A stretch of DNA of 64,000 nucleotides, taken from Cyanophora paradoxa (taxonomy: Eukaryota > Glaucocystophyceae > Cyanophorales > Cyanophoraceae). The stretch spans positions 310,001 through 374,000 of the forward strand of contig QPMI01000408.1 of NCBI GenBank assembly GCA_004431415.1. Reading direction: 5' to 3'. This document shows positions 36,932 through 48,856 of this stretch, piece after piece. Under the pieces are notes generated by a model. It worked only from the letters and a program-made list of their open reading frames with translations. It searched no databases and had not been told where the DNA came from. Position 1 is the stretch's first letter; every line of letters starts with the position of its first letter. The position numbers were made by a program, and so were the translations under genes.

Positions 36932-39900
36932 ATGGACGGGAAGGAATTCGGAGGGCCGCAAAGCCTCCGGGCGCCCTCCGCGTCGGGCCTCGGCTACTCC
37001 GCCTCCTCCTGCAGGTCCGCCGCCGGCCCGGCCCTCGGGCCGCTCCACGCCGCTCCTCATCCCCGCGGGGCGGCGGGCGCAGCGAGGCGGAGCTCGAGTC
37101 TTCGGAGGCGGAGGTCAGCCCCGTGGAGGCGGTCTTGGGCGACATCCGTAGGAAGGCGGCCGAGGCCGCCGCCAGCGAGTCCGAAGGGTCCGCCCCGCCG
37201 GCGGGTCGCGCCGTCAGAGTTGAGAGTGACCGGCGCTGCGCGTGCGCCCGCCCGTTCGCAGGCTCTCGGACGTCCTGGCCTTCGCCGCGCGGCGGCTCGG
37301 GCAGGAGCTCCGCGTCGGCCGGGTCGTCCTCCGCCGCCTCGTGGCCTTCGAGAGCCTGCAGCTCGCCACCGCCGCCGAGTTCTGCGCCGCCGGCGTCAAG
37401 TCCAGCTCCAGCGCCCGCCTCCAGGCGCAGTGCGCCCCCGTCGTCGGTGCGTGCGCGGATCAAATTCTTCTTCTTCGAGGCCGCCCGGCCGCTCGCGCCC
37501 GCGCCTGACCGCACGCGCGTCTCCCTCAGGGTCGCTGCTGGGCCTCGGGCGCGGGCAGGTCAAGACGTTCGGCGGGGCCGGCGAGGAGGGCCCCGCCTGG
37601 CAGCGCTACCGCGACGCGACCGGCGCCCGCGCCGCGATGGGCACCCAGGCGCGCCCCGCCCCGCCCCGCCCCGACTCCCCGTCCGCCCGCCCGCGCCGCT
37701 GATTCGATCTCGGGCGCAGGTGCACTGCGGGGCGACGCTGTACGGTCTGCTGACGGCGGAGGAGATGGGCCGGGAGCGGGCGTGGAGCGCGGAGGACGCC
37801 TGCCTGCTCACCGCAGTGGCGCAGGAGGTCGCCGCGCTCCTCGCCTCCTGCGACTCGGCCACGCCCTCGCTCTCGCCGCCCCCGGGGGCCGCCCCGGCGG
37901 GCCCGCGCCCGCCCCGCCCCGCCCCGCCGCCCTCTGCGTCACCGTCTCGGCCCCGTCGGAGCGCCGCCTCCGCACCCTCTCGCAGTCCTCCTCGGCGGCG
38001 GGCCCCGAGCGTCGTCTCTCCGACTGGGCCGCCCCGCACGCGGCCGGCGGCGGCGGCGGCGGCCTCGCGCCCGAGCCGGACCTCCGGCTCCGCGCGAGCT
38101 CGGACCCGGAGCCTCGACCCGAGTCGCCGGCGGCGGCCCCGCGGCGGCGGCGCCGCGGCGCCCCCAACCGCCGGTCGAGCCTCTCGGAGGCGCTCCTGGC
38201 GCCCCCCCAGGGCCGGCACGACTCGGAATCCGGCTCGGGCTCCGCCTCGGGCTCCAACGCGGGGGCCAGCCCCGCGGCGCGCCGCCGGCAGATGCGCTCG
38301 GCGTCCATCGCGGCGCCGGCCGAGCTGCCCGCGCTCCGCCCCGCCGCCTCTCCAGCGTTGTCGCCGACGACGCCGGCGGCTGCGTCGTCGGCGGCTCCTC
38401 CGGCCGCTCCTCTCCGGCCTCTGACGCCCGCCCGCGCCCGCTGCCCCGGCCTCGGCCCCCTCCCTCGTCGGACCGCGCCCGGCGGGGCGCGCGGGGCCCT
38501 CGCCTTCGCCCTCGCCGCCGCCGCCCAAGGAGAGTCCGGCGGCCGCGGCGCCGGCCGCGCCGGCCGCGCGGCGCTCCTCGTCGTCGGCCGCCGACTCGGA
38601 GCGGGGCGGGGACGACTCGGGCATCGGGGGCATCTGGGGCTCCATCCGCCGCTGGGCCGAGCGCGCCTTCGGCGGGGCCGGCGCCAAGCCGCAGCAGGCC
38701 CCGGCGCTCGCCTCGGACGACGACGGCGGCTCCTCCCCGCGCCGCCCCGCCGCCTCCACCTCCTCGGACGCCGGCTCGGCGCCCTCGTCCCCGGCCGCCT
38801 CGGTCACCTCGCTGGGCCCGGCGGCGGCCGGCGTGCCGGTGCTCAGCGCGCAGTGGCCCCCGACGCTGACGGCGCTGGAGAGCCCGTCGGAGTGCGACTC
38901 GTCGGCGAACAACTCGGTCAACTCGCTCAAGGGCGGCCAGCTCGGCGAGCTCCTGCGCCTCGCCGCCGCGGGGCGGCCCCGCTCCCCGTCCCTCGCCGAG
39001 CCGCCCGCCCCCGGCTCCGGCTCGACCTCGGGCACGGCGGCGGCGGCGGCGTGGGAGATCAGCCCCGGGGACGTGCAGCTCTTCGAGCGGGTCGGGCAGG
39101 GCGCCTTCGCAGACGTCTGGCGCGGCCTCTGGCACGGCACCCGTCCGCCCCTCCCCGCCCCCGCCCCCGCCCCCCGCCCAAGCTCCGCTTTGACCTTGGC
39201 CCCGGCCTCGGCCTCGCAGAGGTGGCGGTGAAGAAGCTGCGGACGCTGAACGTGACGCCGCAGGCGCTCGCCCTCTTCCGCCGCGAGGTCGCCGTCCTCC
39301 ACACCGTGCGGCCCCGCCGGCCCCCTCCTCCTCTTCCCTCTTACTCTAACTTCTTCTCAGCTGCGGCACCCGCGGCTCGTGCTCTTCCTGGGGGCCTGCA
39401 GCGCCCCCTCCGACCTCTTCATCGTCTTCGAGTACCTCGAGGGCGGCTCCCTCGACTCCGTCCTCCACGGCGGCGCCGGCGGCGGCGCCGGCGCCGGCCT
39501 CCAGCTCGAGGAGGAGGGCGGCCCGGTCGGTTCCGCTGCTCCGGACGGAGGCGCGAGGGGCCGCCTGCCGGTGCGGCGCGTGCTCGAGATCGCGTCCGAG
39601 GTCGCCGTCGGCATGGAGTGCGCATGCGCCCCTCCTCTTCTCCGCTCCTCTTCTTCTTACGTGCGCGCCGCAGCACGATCCACGCGCTGGGGCTCATCCA
39701 CAGGGACCTCAAGCCGGGGAACGTGCTCCTGGACGCCTCCGGGCGCGCCAAGATCACGGCGCGCCTTGTTCCTCCCTTATTCTTCCTTGTTCATTCTTAT
39801 TCCTCTCCTTAGGACTTCGGGCTCTCGCGAGTGGCGGACTCGGCGGGGGAGATGACGGGCGAGGCCGGCAGCTTCCGCTACACCGCCCCCGAGATCCTTC

Positions 39901-40533
39901 TTTCCAAGAAGTACACCTCCAAGGTGCTTTCTAGCTTCTTCTAGCTTCTTCTTTCTAGCTTCTTCTTCTTCTTCTTTTTAAAGTGGTCTTCGCAGGTGGA
40001 CGTCTTCAGCTTCGGGGTCCTCCTGTGGGAGATGGCGACGAACCAGGCGCGCCGCCCGCCCTCAGCGCAGCCGGCGGCGCCGCCCCGCCACGCCACGCCT
40101 AACGATATCGCCCGCAGGTGCCCTACGGGAGCATGTCGGCGATCCAGGTGGCGATGCGGGTCATGCGGGAGGGGCCGGACCTACCCATCGCCCCGGGGCC
40201 CGCCTGCCCCCGCGTGCGCCCCGTCTTGTTCCCTCCGCTTGTTCTCTCTTGCTCTGCCTCACTCGCCCCTGTACATACATGTCTCAGGCGCTGGCGGACT
40301 TGATCCGAGAGTGCGTGAGCGTGGACCCGGACGTCCGCCCGCCCTTCTCCACAGTCGCCCGCCGCCTCCGCGCCCTCCTCGCCCAGCTCGACGTCCGCTC
40401 CCCTCCCCTCCCTTTCCTTTCCTCCCTTTCCTCCCTTTGACTTGGCTCGCAGTCCGTGGAGCAGCTGAAGAAAGACGTGGCCGGCATACGCATCCCGCTG
40501 CGCATCTCCCCGCAGCCGCGCCCCCTCGCCTGA
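36932..40533 (+). CDS. GAF-domain TKL-type Ser/Thr protein kinase
   Basis: The start MDGKEFGGPQ is read to a GTCCG donor at about 37,012 and rejoined at 37,081 as EAELESSEAEVSPVEAVLGD. A GAF-like domain follows (LSDVLAFAARRLGQELRVG through LTAVAQEVAALLASC, about 37,260-37,860). Then comes a long Ser/Pro/Gly-rich linker with EDAC- and SNAG-poor low complexity to about 39,030. The kinase domain starts EISPGDVQLFERVGQGAFAD. Its landmarks are the Gly loop GQGAFADV, VAVKK, HRDLKPGN (39,700), DFGLSRV after the intron, APEI, and DVFSFGVLLWEM (40,000). It ends ISPQPRPLA with TGA at 40,531-40,533. Introns 37,649-37,719, 39,759-39,812 and 40,047-40,117 have GC donors. All catalytic residues are present, so the kinase should be active. 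The HRDLKPGN loop and CTR1/EDR1-like layout place it in the TKL/Raf-like group. GAF domains sense small ligands or mediate dimerisation, so a signal-gated kinase is likely; the ligand is unknown. Confidence 0.85.
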
Positions 40534-41753
40534 CCGCGGCCGTCGGACCGACGGACCGACGGCGGCGGCCGGCACGTGCACCGGCGCCCGGCGGCCCGGC
40601 CCCCTTTCCACTGTCTCCTCTGCCTCTCTTCTAGCATCTATCTCTCATTTCTGTTTCCCATTCGCGACCTTTCATAATCAGCCGCTTTTGCCTCCATTTG
40701 CACATCTTTTTGGTCATGCACTGTAACATCAGCAAGTGTACGTCGAATAGGTTGGAATCGCATCAGCAAGTGTACGTCGGCTTAGCTCATTAGCGGGGCA
40801 CCTTAAATATAGACAGATATGGTTTCGAATTGGCAATTGTTTCGTTCTGTATTCATGTCGAGGTTCCGCGCCGACGCGCTAGCTATCGCTGGCACCGTGG
40901 CACACCTTGGCGCAGAGTCCAGTTCACTCAGGGCCTCATCTTCAAGGCTTTTCTATGACAGCTGCAGCTAGACGGTCCTAGACCTTGTCGTGCATCGAAT
41001 TTTTGAAATTCATGATCATTTCTGACACTTCGAATTCATTGCCAACTTGCAACCTCGAATTCCCTCTAGATCTGCCAATCGCGTTCGTAGCCCAATTTTA
41101 ATGGGCTGGCAGGGCTCAACTCAGGGCCAGCTGCAGCCTGGCAGCCAGTGGCAGGGCCGGTTCCGGTCGCCGTCGGGCCGTCGGACCGGGGCGCTGCAAC
41201 ATGAAAGTTCCAACTTGAAATTTGAAGCCACCAACTTGAAACAGCTGAAGAGCTCCGAAGTTCATCGGTTAGGGATAACGTTCATATGCATGCACTTGAA
41301 GCTTCATTTGCAAGCTTGAACTTGTATACGTACCCGTGACTCATGATCATGATCACCAATTGCAGGTTGGGGAACTTGGGGTGCCAAGCGACAGGCCGGA
41401 CCTCCGAGTCACCGTCGACTCACCGAGTGCGCGCAACGCGTACGCGGCCGCGTCGCGGCGGTACGCCGCGCATGCGAGGCATTGCGACTCGAATTTGCGA
41501 GTCTTTTGGGACTCAATTTGCGAGCCATTAATATTGCGAGGCTCTGCGCAGTGCACATGCGAGCCCGGCCTGCATGCGACCGCCGCTCATCGAGTCATCG
41601 GGGCCGCACTGCGGCCGCAGCTCGACTCCGAAATCCGGATCCGCACCGGTACCTGCGCACCTGCACGGTTGGCTGCACGGCCGCGGTCTGCACCTCAGGG
41701 CCTGCACCTGCTGCAGTGCCGCCGCACTCTGCGCGCGGCAGTACAGTGCCAGT
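40534..41753. other. Intergenic DNA with a 33-bp-spaced direct repeat
   Basis: CATCAGCAAGTGTACGTCG occurs at 40,727-40,745 and again at 40,761-40,779, just downstream of the kinase. The rest holds palindromic words and no exon I can support. Confidence 0.5.
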
Positions 41754-42013
41754 ACTACCGCCCCCGTGTAACACTTAAGTAATGCGCGCACTTAACTAAT
41801 GCGGTCGCAAATTAATGCATTTTCTGCTGGCAAAACGCATTAATTTGGGACCGCATTAATATCGAAAGGCTAAGAAAAGTGCGTTATGTACCCCCTACAG
41901 CAGCCAAAATGCTTCGAAACGCATTAATTTGGTACCGCATTAATATCCATACTAGGGGTTGGGTCCAAGAACGCATTGATTACTGGCGCATCAATTAAGT
42001 GTTACACGGTAGT
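41754..42013. mobile_element. MITE-like element with inverted ends
   Basis: GTGTAACACTTAA at 41,766-41,778 is matched by its exact reverse complement at 41,995-42,007. The outer bases ACTACCG and CGGTAGT extend the inversion, with four extra C on the left. The interior (about 215 bp) is AT-richer than its surroundings, repeats CGCATTAATTTGG and CCGCATTAATATC, and has no ORF. This is the form of a miniature inverted-repeat transposable element. I cannot see a clean target-site duplication. Confidence 0.65.
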
Positions 42014-42591
42014 GCGACGCTGTGGCAGTCTCAGCCTGGCAGAGTTTGTGCGACTCACGATCACAGTGCCGAGCCACAACTTTGACTCACAACTTCCGGA
42101 GTCATGATCACAACTAGACTCACAAGGCTCATGATCATGATCAGTGAGTCGACAGTGACTGACGGCGTCTGACGCGGCGGCACTGCGGCGCCGGCAGTGC
42201 AGCGGCACTGCGCCGCGCATGCCCGCGGCCAGGCAGGCTGCCGCAGTGCGGGCCTGCGCGGCACTGCGGCACTGGCGCCGGATCCTCAGCCTGGGACCCG
42301 GGAACCTCATGATCAGGGCCTGCGAGGCTGCGCCGGCGGCGCAGCTAGCGCTGCAGCTGCCGCAGTGCCTGCACTGCGGCACTGTGTCACGGTGTCCCGA
42401 CTCCCGAGTCCGATCCCTGGCAGGCAGTGGCAGCTCTGCGCATGCCGCGATGCCCGGCGGCCGTGGATATAAAGGAACCGGGGGCGAATAATGCACATGG
42501 CCATGGATTGAAGGCAACAAAGCCTTCAGCTCGATATCGATATTCTGAAGCCCCGGAGCTCTATATTTAGAAGAACTTCGCGGCTGGAGTA
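42014..42591. other. Intergenic DNA, palindrome-rich
   Basis: Contains many CTGCCGCAGTGC and GCACTGCGGC words near 42,180-42,390 and GATCATGATCA near 42,130. No gene supported. Confidence 0.5.
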
Positions 42592-45500
42592 CTAGAAGAT
42601 CGGGACCGAAAGGGCGACGAGGGCCAAGATGGCTGAGGTGGCGGCGGCGATCGCGAGAGCGCCGCAGCGGGACGCCGGCGCGGCGGCGGAGCTCGCGGTG
42701 AGGGGCGGGACCGGCAGCCCGCCGGACCCGGAGACGCGGTCCCGGACGGCGGCCAGAACTCCTGAGACGGAGTTGAGGGCCGCCAGCTGCCCCGAGGCGA
42801 GCATGGAAGAGACCGCGTCCAGCGTCTTCGCCGCGTTCTCCCGCCTCGCCATGTCGTACCCCGCCGGCGCCTTCACGATGCCCGACCCAGAGACGCTCGG
42901 CTGCAGGGTGCCCAGTGGCGTCGCGGCGGAAGCGAGGCGGGCCATGCGAATGGCGAGGATCGCGACATCGGTCTCGTCTGGGGGAGGTTATCAGTGTCAG
43001 CTGGGTCTGCAAGCAGAGCATATCTGAGATCTAGATATTAATTTATAACGATCGTGCGCACTCGTCAGATCGGCGGCGACTCCGAGAGAAACGGTCACAG
43101 TGCCTAATTATAAATCGAGGTTAGTTCGAGTGCCCATGATCAAAAGACGTGCTCATTATTACCCTTCACGAAAACAGTTTCTGCCGCCGCCTGGTGCAGG
43201 CGCCGGAGTCGCGGGGCGCTTATATCGCACGCCGCGCTGACCACGACCACTTGGCTCGAAGGTATTTCCAAGTATCTCGCGAAATCTGCGCATTTCGAAT
43301 GCAATCGTGACCAATGGCAATGCCATGCATATGCTACATATATATCCGGATCCACGACGACGCACCGGCGCGGACGTTGCGGACGGCGATCGGATCCTGT
43401 ATCGTCTCGCAATCGGCCGTTGATTTCGCCCTGTACATGTGGAAGCGAGCTTCATGTGAGCAGGAGGAAAGCTCGAGGAGGAGAGTTATTAATGACGATG
43501 GACACGGCGCACTCGTAAATGAAGAAGCGGCTGCCGCCCAGCGCATCCGCGGCCGAGAAGCTCGCGCCCACGTTCGCGGCGGACAGGACCTCGTCGCTCG
43601 CGAAAGTGCGGGCGGCTCCGGTGGTGGCGAGCGCGAGCGCCGCGTCGCTGTCCAGTGCTCTGGTGGAGATTCCGGCGCCTGCTGTCCGACCGACGCTCCT
43701 AAGGGAGGGCGAGGTCGCTCCGAACGAGGATCCGGTGACTGCGCAGTGCTCGTGTGAAAACCACGATCGCAAGCTCGAGGAAGAGAACATTATAAATCAA
43801 AGCGACCGCACATGTCTGCAACTGAATGAAGTTGGCGTCCGATTCGACGCACGAGGCGTCTGCATAGCAGGCCGCGACCTTGGCGAAAAACTTGGATCCA
43901 TTCGGGAGAGCGTTCACATCGATTGAAGTTGTGTTCGTGGTAAACTGGTCGTGCGTGAGCCTTCGTCGAAATATGATTTCATAATGACTTACGTTCGCTG
44001 CAATCTTGCCTGAAGGAACGATTTTCGTAACGACCCCTTTCTGTTCGACGTCATGATCAAGATCTAAGACATATTCGCCTTTCGGAAGATGTCGGCCACA
44101 TGAATCAACGCACTGCGTTTCGCTGCTCGGTTGCAGCTTCCTGCGTGCGCAGTGCGAACGTTAGAAAATGAACATATATAGAGGCCATGAGAAAGAAGCC
44201 AGAATTCGAATGCAAGGCGATCGCGAACCAGGAGGAAGCGATATTCGCGCGGTGTCTGCGGGGAGTCTGGGGCGGGCCAGAAGAACGTCACGTCCAGCCA
44301 CGACTGCGAGTCGTTGGCCATGGCGCCTGAAGAGTAGAAGGCACGATATGCTTTCAGCTGCGGTCTTCCCGGCTTCTCTGTGCTCGGATTGATCAGCAGA
44401 GCGCAGCGCGAGCCGGATACATTTCGAGAATGAATCGGACGAACGCACCCATGACAAAAGCAACTGTTCGCAAGCATGGAGTCAGCAATCGATTAACACG
44501 CGACATAATTGAGAGCCTACGTTTGATGGTAACGACCTGAGAGCCGGAGTAGGGGTAGACTTCCGAGGGATCGAGCCCCGTTGCGATGTACATGGTGCAC
44601 TCCCCGTTGGGATTTTCCACTGAGCGCAGCAAGCTTAATATTAATTTTCAGACACGCAAGAGAGCTAGCGCTACTTAACCAAATAATCTAGAGATTGCGC
44701 GTGCACTGACCCGCGCCAAACACAGAGTTGAAGGCGCTGAACGTCGTTCGCTGTCCTTGGTCGTTTGGTGGCTTCACTTGCGGCACCGTGCGATTTCCGT
44801 ATTTAAAGCGAATCTGGAACCCGATAGTCGTACCCAGAACTGATTGATCTAGGTTGGGATTGACGAACCTCGGTGGGGAACTTGGTGAGATCGGGCTTCC
44901 ATTCCGCGCGTTTCTGCTGTCCTGCCGGAGACGTCTCGAAACGCGGCTCAGAGGGTTGATCTGCGAGACAGTTTCAGGCTGCGTTTAGAAAGCTCCGGGC
45001 TGGATGTCGTCTTTACCTCCGGGATAGACTGCGTAGAGGTCGAGCTCCGAGCTTTGAGCAGCCTGCAGCTGGTCATTGAAAGAGAAGACGGCCAAGTGGT
45101 TCCGGCAGGCCTGCGCGAGGGCGAACATTAATTTTAATATTCGCTGTAATCGCGATCGGTGATCAACTCGTGCGCACGGCCAGCGGATGGCCCGCGGTCG
45201 GCGCTCCTACGCTTCCAATCTCCACTGCAAAATACAACGCGGGTGTACGTATGAAAGAGCTGACACGGGGACCGCGGTAATCTGAAATCTGAACCTGGCC
45301 GCTTTTGTTCTCCGGCCAAGAGCTTGTCCAGATCGACAGAGCTGATCGGAAATTGAAATAAGCTTATATCGTTTGATTAATTATAATCATATCTAGGCCA
45401 GCGGCGATATTCGAGATGCGGGTGCGAGTGGCACGCACATCAGTGCCGCCGTGGACGTCCCAGGGACTCCTGTCTTCGTTGAAGTCTGCCTGCACACGCC

Positions 45501-48500
45501 GCAGCAGGCATCGTTATCTTCCGTTTCGGGCGCCGGAAGGTACCCGTTCCCGGCTGCATGTACACGTGTGTGCGTGCGCGTCGCCGGCCCTCAGTATTCG
45601 GATTGCGCCGAGACTTGCGCGGCGCGGCGCTTATGCGCATGCCGATCATATGCACCATGCGAAAACCACTTATTCCCGACGCGCGCGCACGCCGGCGACT
45701 CGACGCGGTTTTCGTGCTGGCAAGAACCTGAAATCCGCTCTGAGGGAGACTAGAGGCGATGTTAAGCTTGTATAATGCCACCTGAATTTCTGGGGAAGAA
45801 GGATCAGTTTAATTTTTCAACTCTGTAGCGAGCTCGAGCTCACTCTATGTGTGTAGTTTTCTCCAGAGTGACCCCCGATTTGGGAACAAATCTGCAAAAG
45901 AAACTATATTAAACTACGCAGTCAAGTGTCTCGCGATTACTGTCATCACTCGTAGGATAAATAAGTTTGGAAACCCTCCGTGGCCGGAGACTCACGAGTA
46001 CAAAGTGTTCGTCTTGTAAATCGTGGACGGCTTAAGACTGTTGGGATCCTGCGCGCTCAATTCAGAAAGCCGCTGAGCGCACGTTTCAAGATCAGTACTT
46101 GTACCTGCAAGAAATATCCTCCATCCTTTTTGTACACTCCAGCGCAGCTCTGGTCGGCTGATTGCACCTGAGAATATTAGCAACTTGGCAAGATGCGGCC
46201 GAGCACCGCCCTCTAGATATTTTGATTACAACGTGAACAGGGCCCGGGGGCGCAGTACCGGAATGAAACCGGTTCTAGATATATGATCATGATTTAATTT
46301 GTTCTTAATATTTATGATCGTGATTACGATTGTCTCCTGGAGAGCGCGCGTACGAGAATCATAGCCGTCCGCAAACGTTAATCTGCCCCCCCAGAGCCAT
46401 AGTCTGCGCATTGAATGATATCGATCAGAAAGCTGCTTGACTTATAATTATTACCCCCATCGCCGCTCGATAACGCAATCAACCTACGTTACATTAGAAC
46501 ATATATTTACATGCGCGCACCGGTCTCTGTAAAACGTCATGCATCCCTGGTCGGATATCGACGTTAGGGTGACAGAGCATGCGCAGGGACTCATTGTTTC
46601 GCTCCGTATCGATATCATCGACGTACATGAGTATGCGTTATGCCGTCCGCGACTCGGACAACTTCAAAGGATGTCACGTTGATGCTGCAGAAATAAAGGC
46701 GCCGGCATTATTAATGCAAGGGCATCGTTATGATCGCATGCAAGAAATCAACTTATAAATTAGAGATCTAGAGGAGATCGCTATCGCCAAGATTTGTTTT
46801 CGAAAGGCCGCAAAACATGCGAACCTGAATACCCATGTATTTTGAAGGCCCCCTATTGATAGCGAGCCATGTTAGTTCAGGTAGGAAGTGATCGAGAAAC
46901 CAAGTGCCCGCACCAGCGCAATAAATAAGCGCAGCACCATCCCAAGCGCACTGACCATAGCCAAACGACCAAGCAAGCGACCCCTTTACAGACCAGCTGT
47001 TTCGCTCAATATCGTAAACGACAAAATTATTCTTCGGTCTCCTGCCACGGCTGAAAAAGTTTTCGTTTTCGGAGTCGTACCTGAATTCACAAATTAATTT
47101 CGGAATTCCAAGCGGAAACATATCGAAATAGCCTAGTAGCTAATTATTTCTGTAGCAAGTTTTAAGCGCCTGGCGCACCCGCCTACGACCATTATGTAGT
47201 GCTTCCCCCCCGTCGTGAACAGGGCGCCGGCGGCGCCGAAGCGGGCGACCCTGGCGAAGCTGTCGGACACGTCTCTAGGCAGAGTCCGCCCCGGGGCCGT
47301 CCAGTTGCGCCCCTCAGCGGACGGGTACATGCGGCCGATTACGGCCGAGTACGACGTCGACTTCGGCCGATTCTCCTGAGGCGGAGCTGGCGGCTGCACA
47401 CTGGGGCTGGGGCTGGGGCTGGGGGTAGGGCACGCGCCTGCGAATGTGTGCGAATATAATTCAGTCAATGGAATGGACTATAGCTACTTGGCCATGGCCA
47501 GTCAAGCCGCGGCCGACTGTCAAAAATTGCGCACCGATGGAGACGGTCGCATTCATGCCCGCGAACGATTTCGACGGGCTGACATAGCTCTGGACCGAGT
47601 CCTCGTTGGACGTGAATATGATGAGCATTTCCTTGGCGGATGTTGTGAGGTTCGCGGTCGCGGAGCCGGTGAGAGCGCCGAGCTTGACGACGGCGTTCGT
47701 TCCCGGGCGGGCAGCGGGGTTGAGCTCGAAGACCTGAATCGAACACATTAGAAATGTAATTATAGCGTTAGAGTTTGTATTAAACACGTTCGATGTAGAT
47801 TGAAGAAGAGGGGAATGCAAGCTGAACTCACAAATACGTGGTCGACACCATTCTCGATGTTCAAGCCAGCGCTAGCGACAGAGAGAGTTAAATTGCTCCC
47901 GGCACCGCAAGCTGAAGCCAGCTTCACGTGCCTGCATTGAAATGTGTCAGTATTAATTACGATTGCGTGTTGCCTGTCTATTCAAAACGCTGCAAACCAG
48001 ATGCGTAGGAGGGCAAAGGTATAACCGTTGGGAAGGTTGACAGACCGCTGCTCGCCCGGGGAAAGCCTGATCACTGCGGCCTCGAATCTCGTGGGGCTGC
48101 TGAGGATAGAGGTACCGAAGGTGGTCCCTGTTAAGTCTGCTGCACTGCTGGCTGGCTCTGCCAAAGAATGGAGTTAAATGAGAATTTAAGCCAGTGCACG
48201 TTTATGAAGCGCACCGCTCGAGGCGACGCTCTTGTATGTTGAAGCGAACTCGACGTTCAAGTTGGTGCTGCCGGCGTCCGGGTTCGACCCGAGAACGAGC
48301 AGCGTGTCGTTTGAGCTCGTGAAGGCCAAGGGCTTCGGCTCGGGAGTCGCCTCGATTGTGTTCGACACATCGAGGAAGGGGGCAAGCAGAACAGGAGGAG
48401 AAGCGCCAAGGTCGATGATCTGCGATTCGTTTTCAACGTCAACAGCGCGAGCGTGCTCGGCAGATGCATATATGTGCGCACCCTCACTTGCTGATATCCC

Positions 48501-48856
48501 CGCGCGACCGAGGTAAAGTTCAGCCGGACGCGGTCCCCTGAGGCAGCCGCTGTGATCGTCCTGCGGCCGCGGGCCATTGTTCGAGGCGCATGATCAGTTC
48601 ATGAACACAAGCTCAGCGGCTGCTGGCCGAGCCCGAACACAGCCGAAGCGTTGGCGAACAACTCGCACCAGGCTGCCAGATCGGATTTCGCGTTCCCGTT
48701 CAGGTTGACGTTAAAGTCCGTCTCAGTGGAGGGCGCCAAGTAGCCTCCGCCCTCGACGCCCCCGTTGTTTGTGATGGCCGCGGAGACCGCAGCGAACGCG
48801 AGGACGGCGCAGAGCGCCCGCAGCTGCAGCTGCAGCGCGACGCGCGCCATGGTCAT
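42592..48856 (-). CDS. Large surface protein: signal peptide, Kelch-like segment, hydrophobic tail
   Basis: I join about 18 minus-strand exons by frame and splice sites. The start at 48,856 gives MTMARVALQLQL and a hydrophobic signal peptide ending near AAVSAA. Beta-rich exons follow (NLNGNAKSDLAAWCELFAN; TLLVLGSNPDAGSTNLN; SVASAGLNIENGVDHVF). A frame at 47,461 ends in a stop, but a GTGCGC donor at about 47,553 to the CGCAG at about 47,430 bypasses it into a Pro/Ser linker. Next is a Kelch-like segment: YIMVVGGYDSENENFF with NNFVVYDIERNSW (47,200-46,850), and LWGGRLTFADGYDS near 46,380. Later exons include YRGPRVSSFIRTPALYFAVE (45,280), ECTMYIATGLDPSEVYPY (44,600), LPKGEYVLDLDHDV (44,060) and FARYLEIPSSQVVVVSAACD joined to VTVSLGVAADLT (43,290-43,050). 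The end, 42,660-42,592, is a hydrophobic tail (AIAAATSAILALVALSVPIF) typical of a GPI signal or terminal membrane anchor. One junction near 44,870 shows a frame conflict. Function is unknown; cell-surface adhesion or recognition fits. It could be two genes split at 47,461. Confidence 0.6.

Noticed and set aside
47461-47820. Stop at 47,461 as the end of an independent gene
   Set aside because: A GTGCGC donor before the stop and a CGCAG acceptor after it join smoothly to a Pro/Ser linker and the Kelch-like exon, so I prefer one gene, with the alternative noted.
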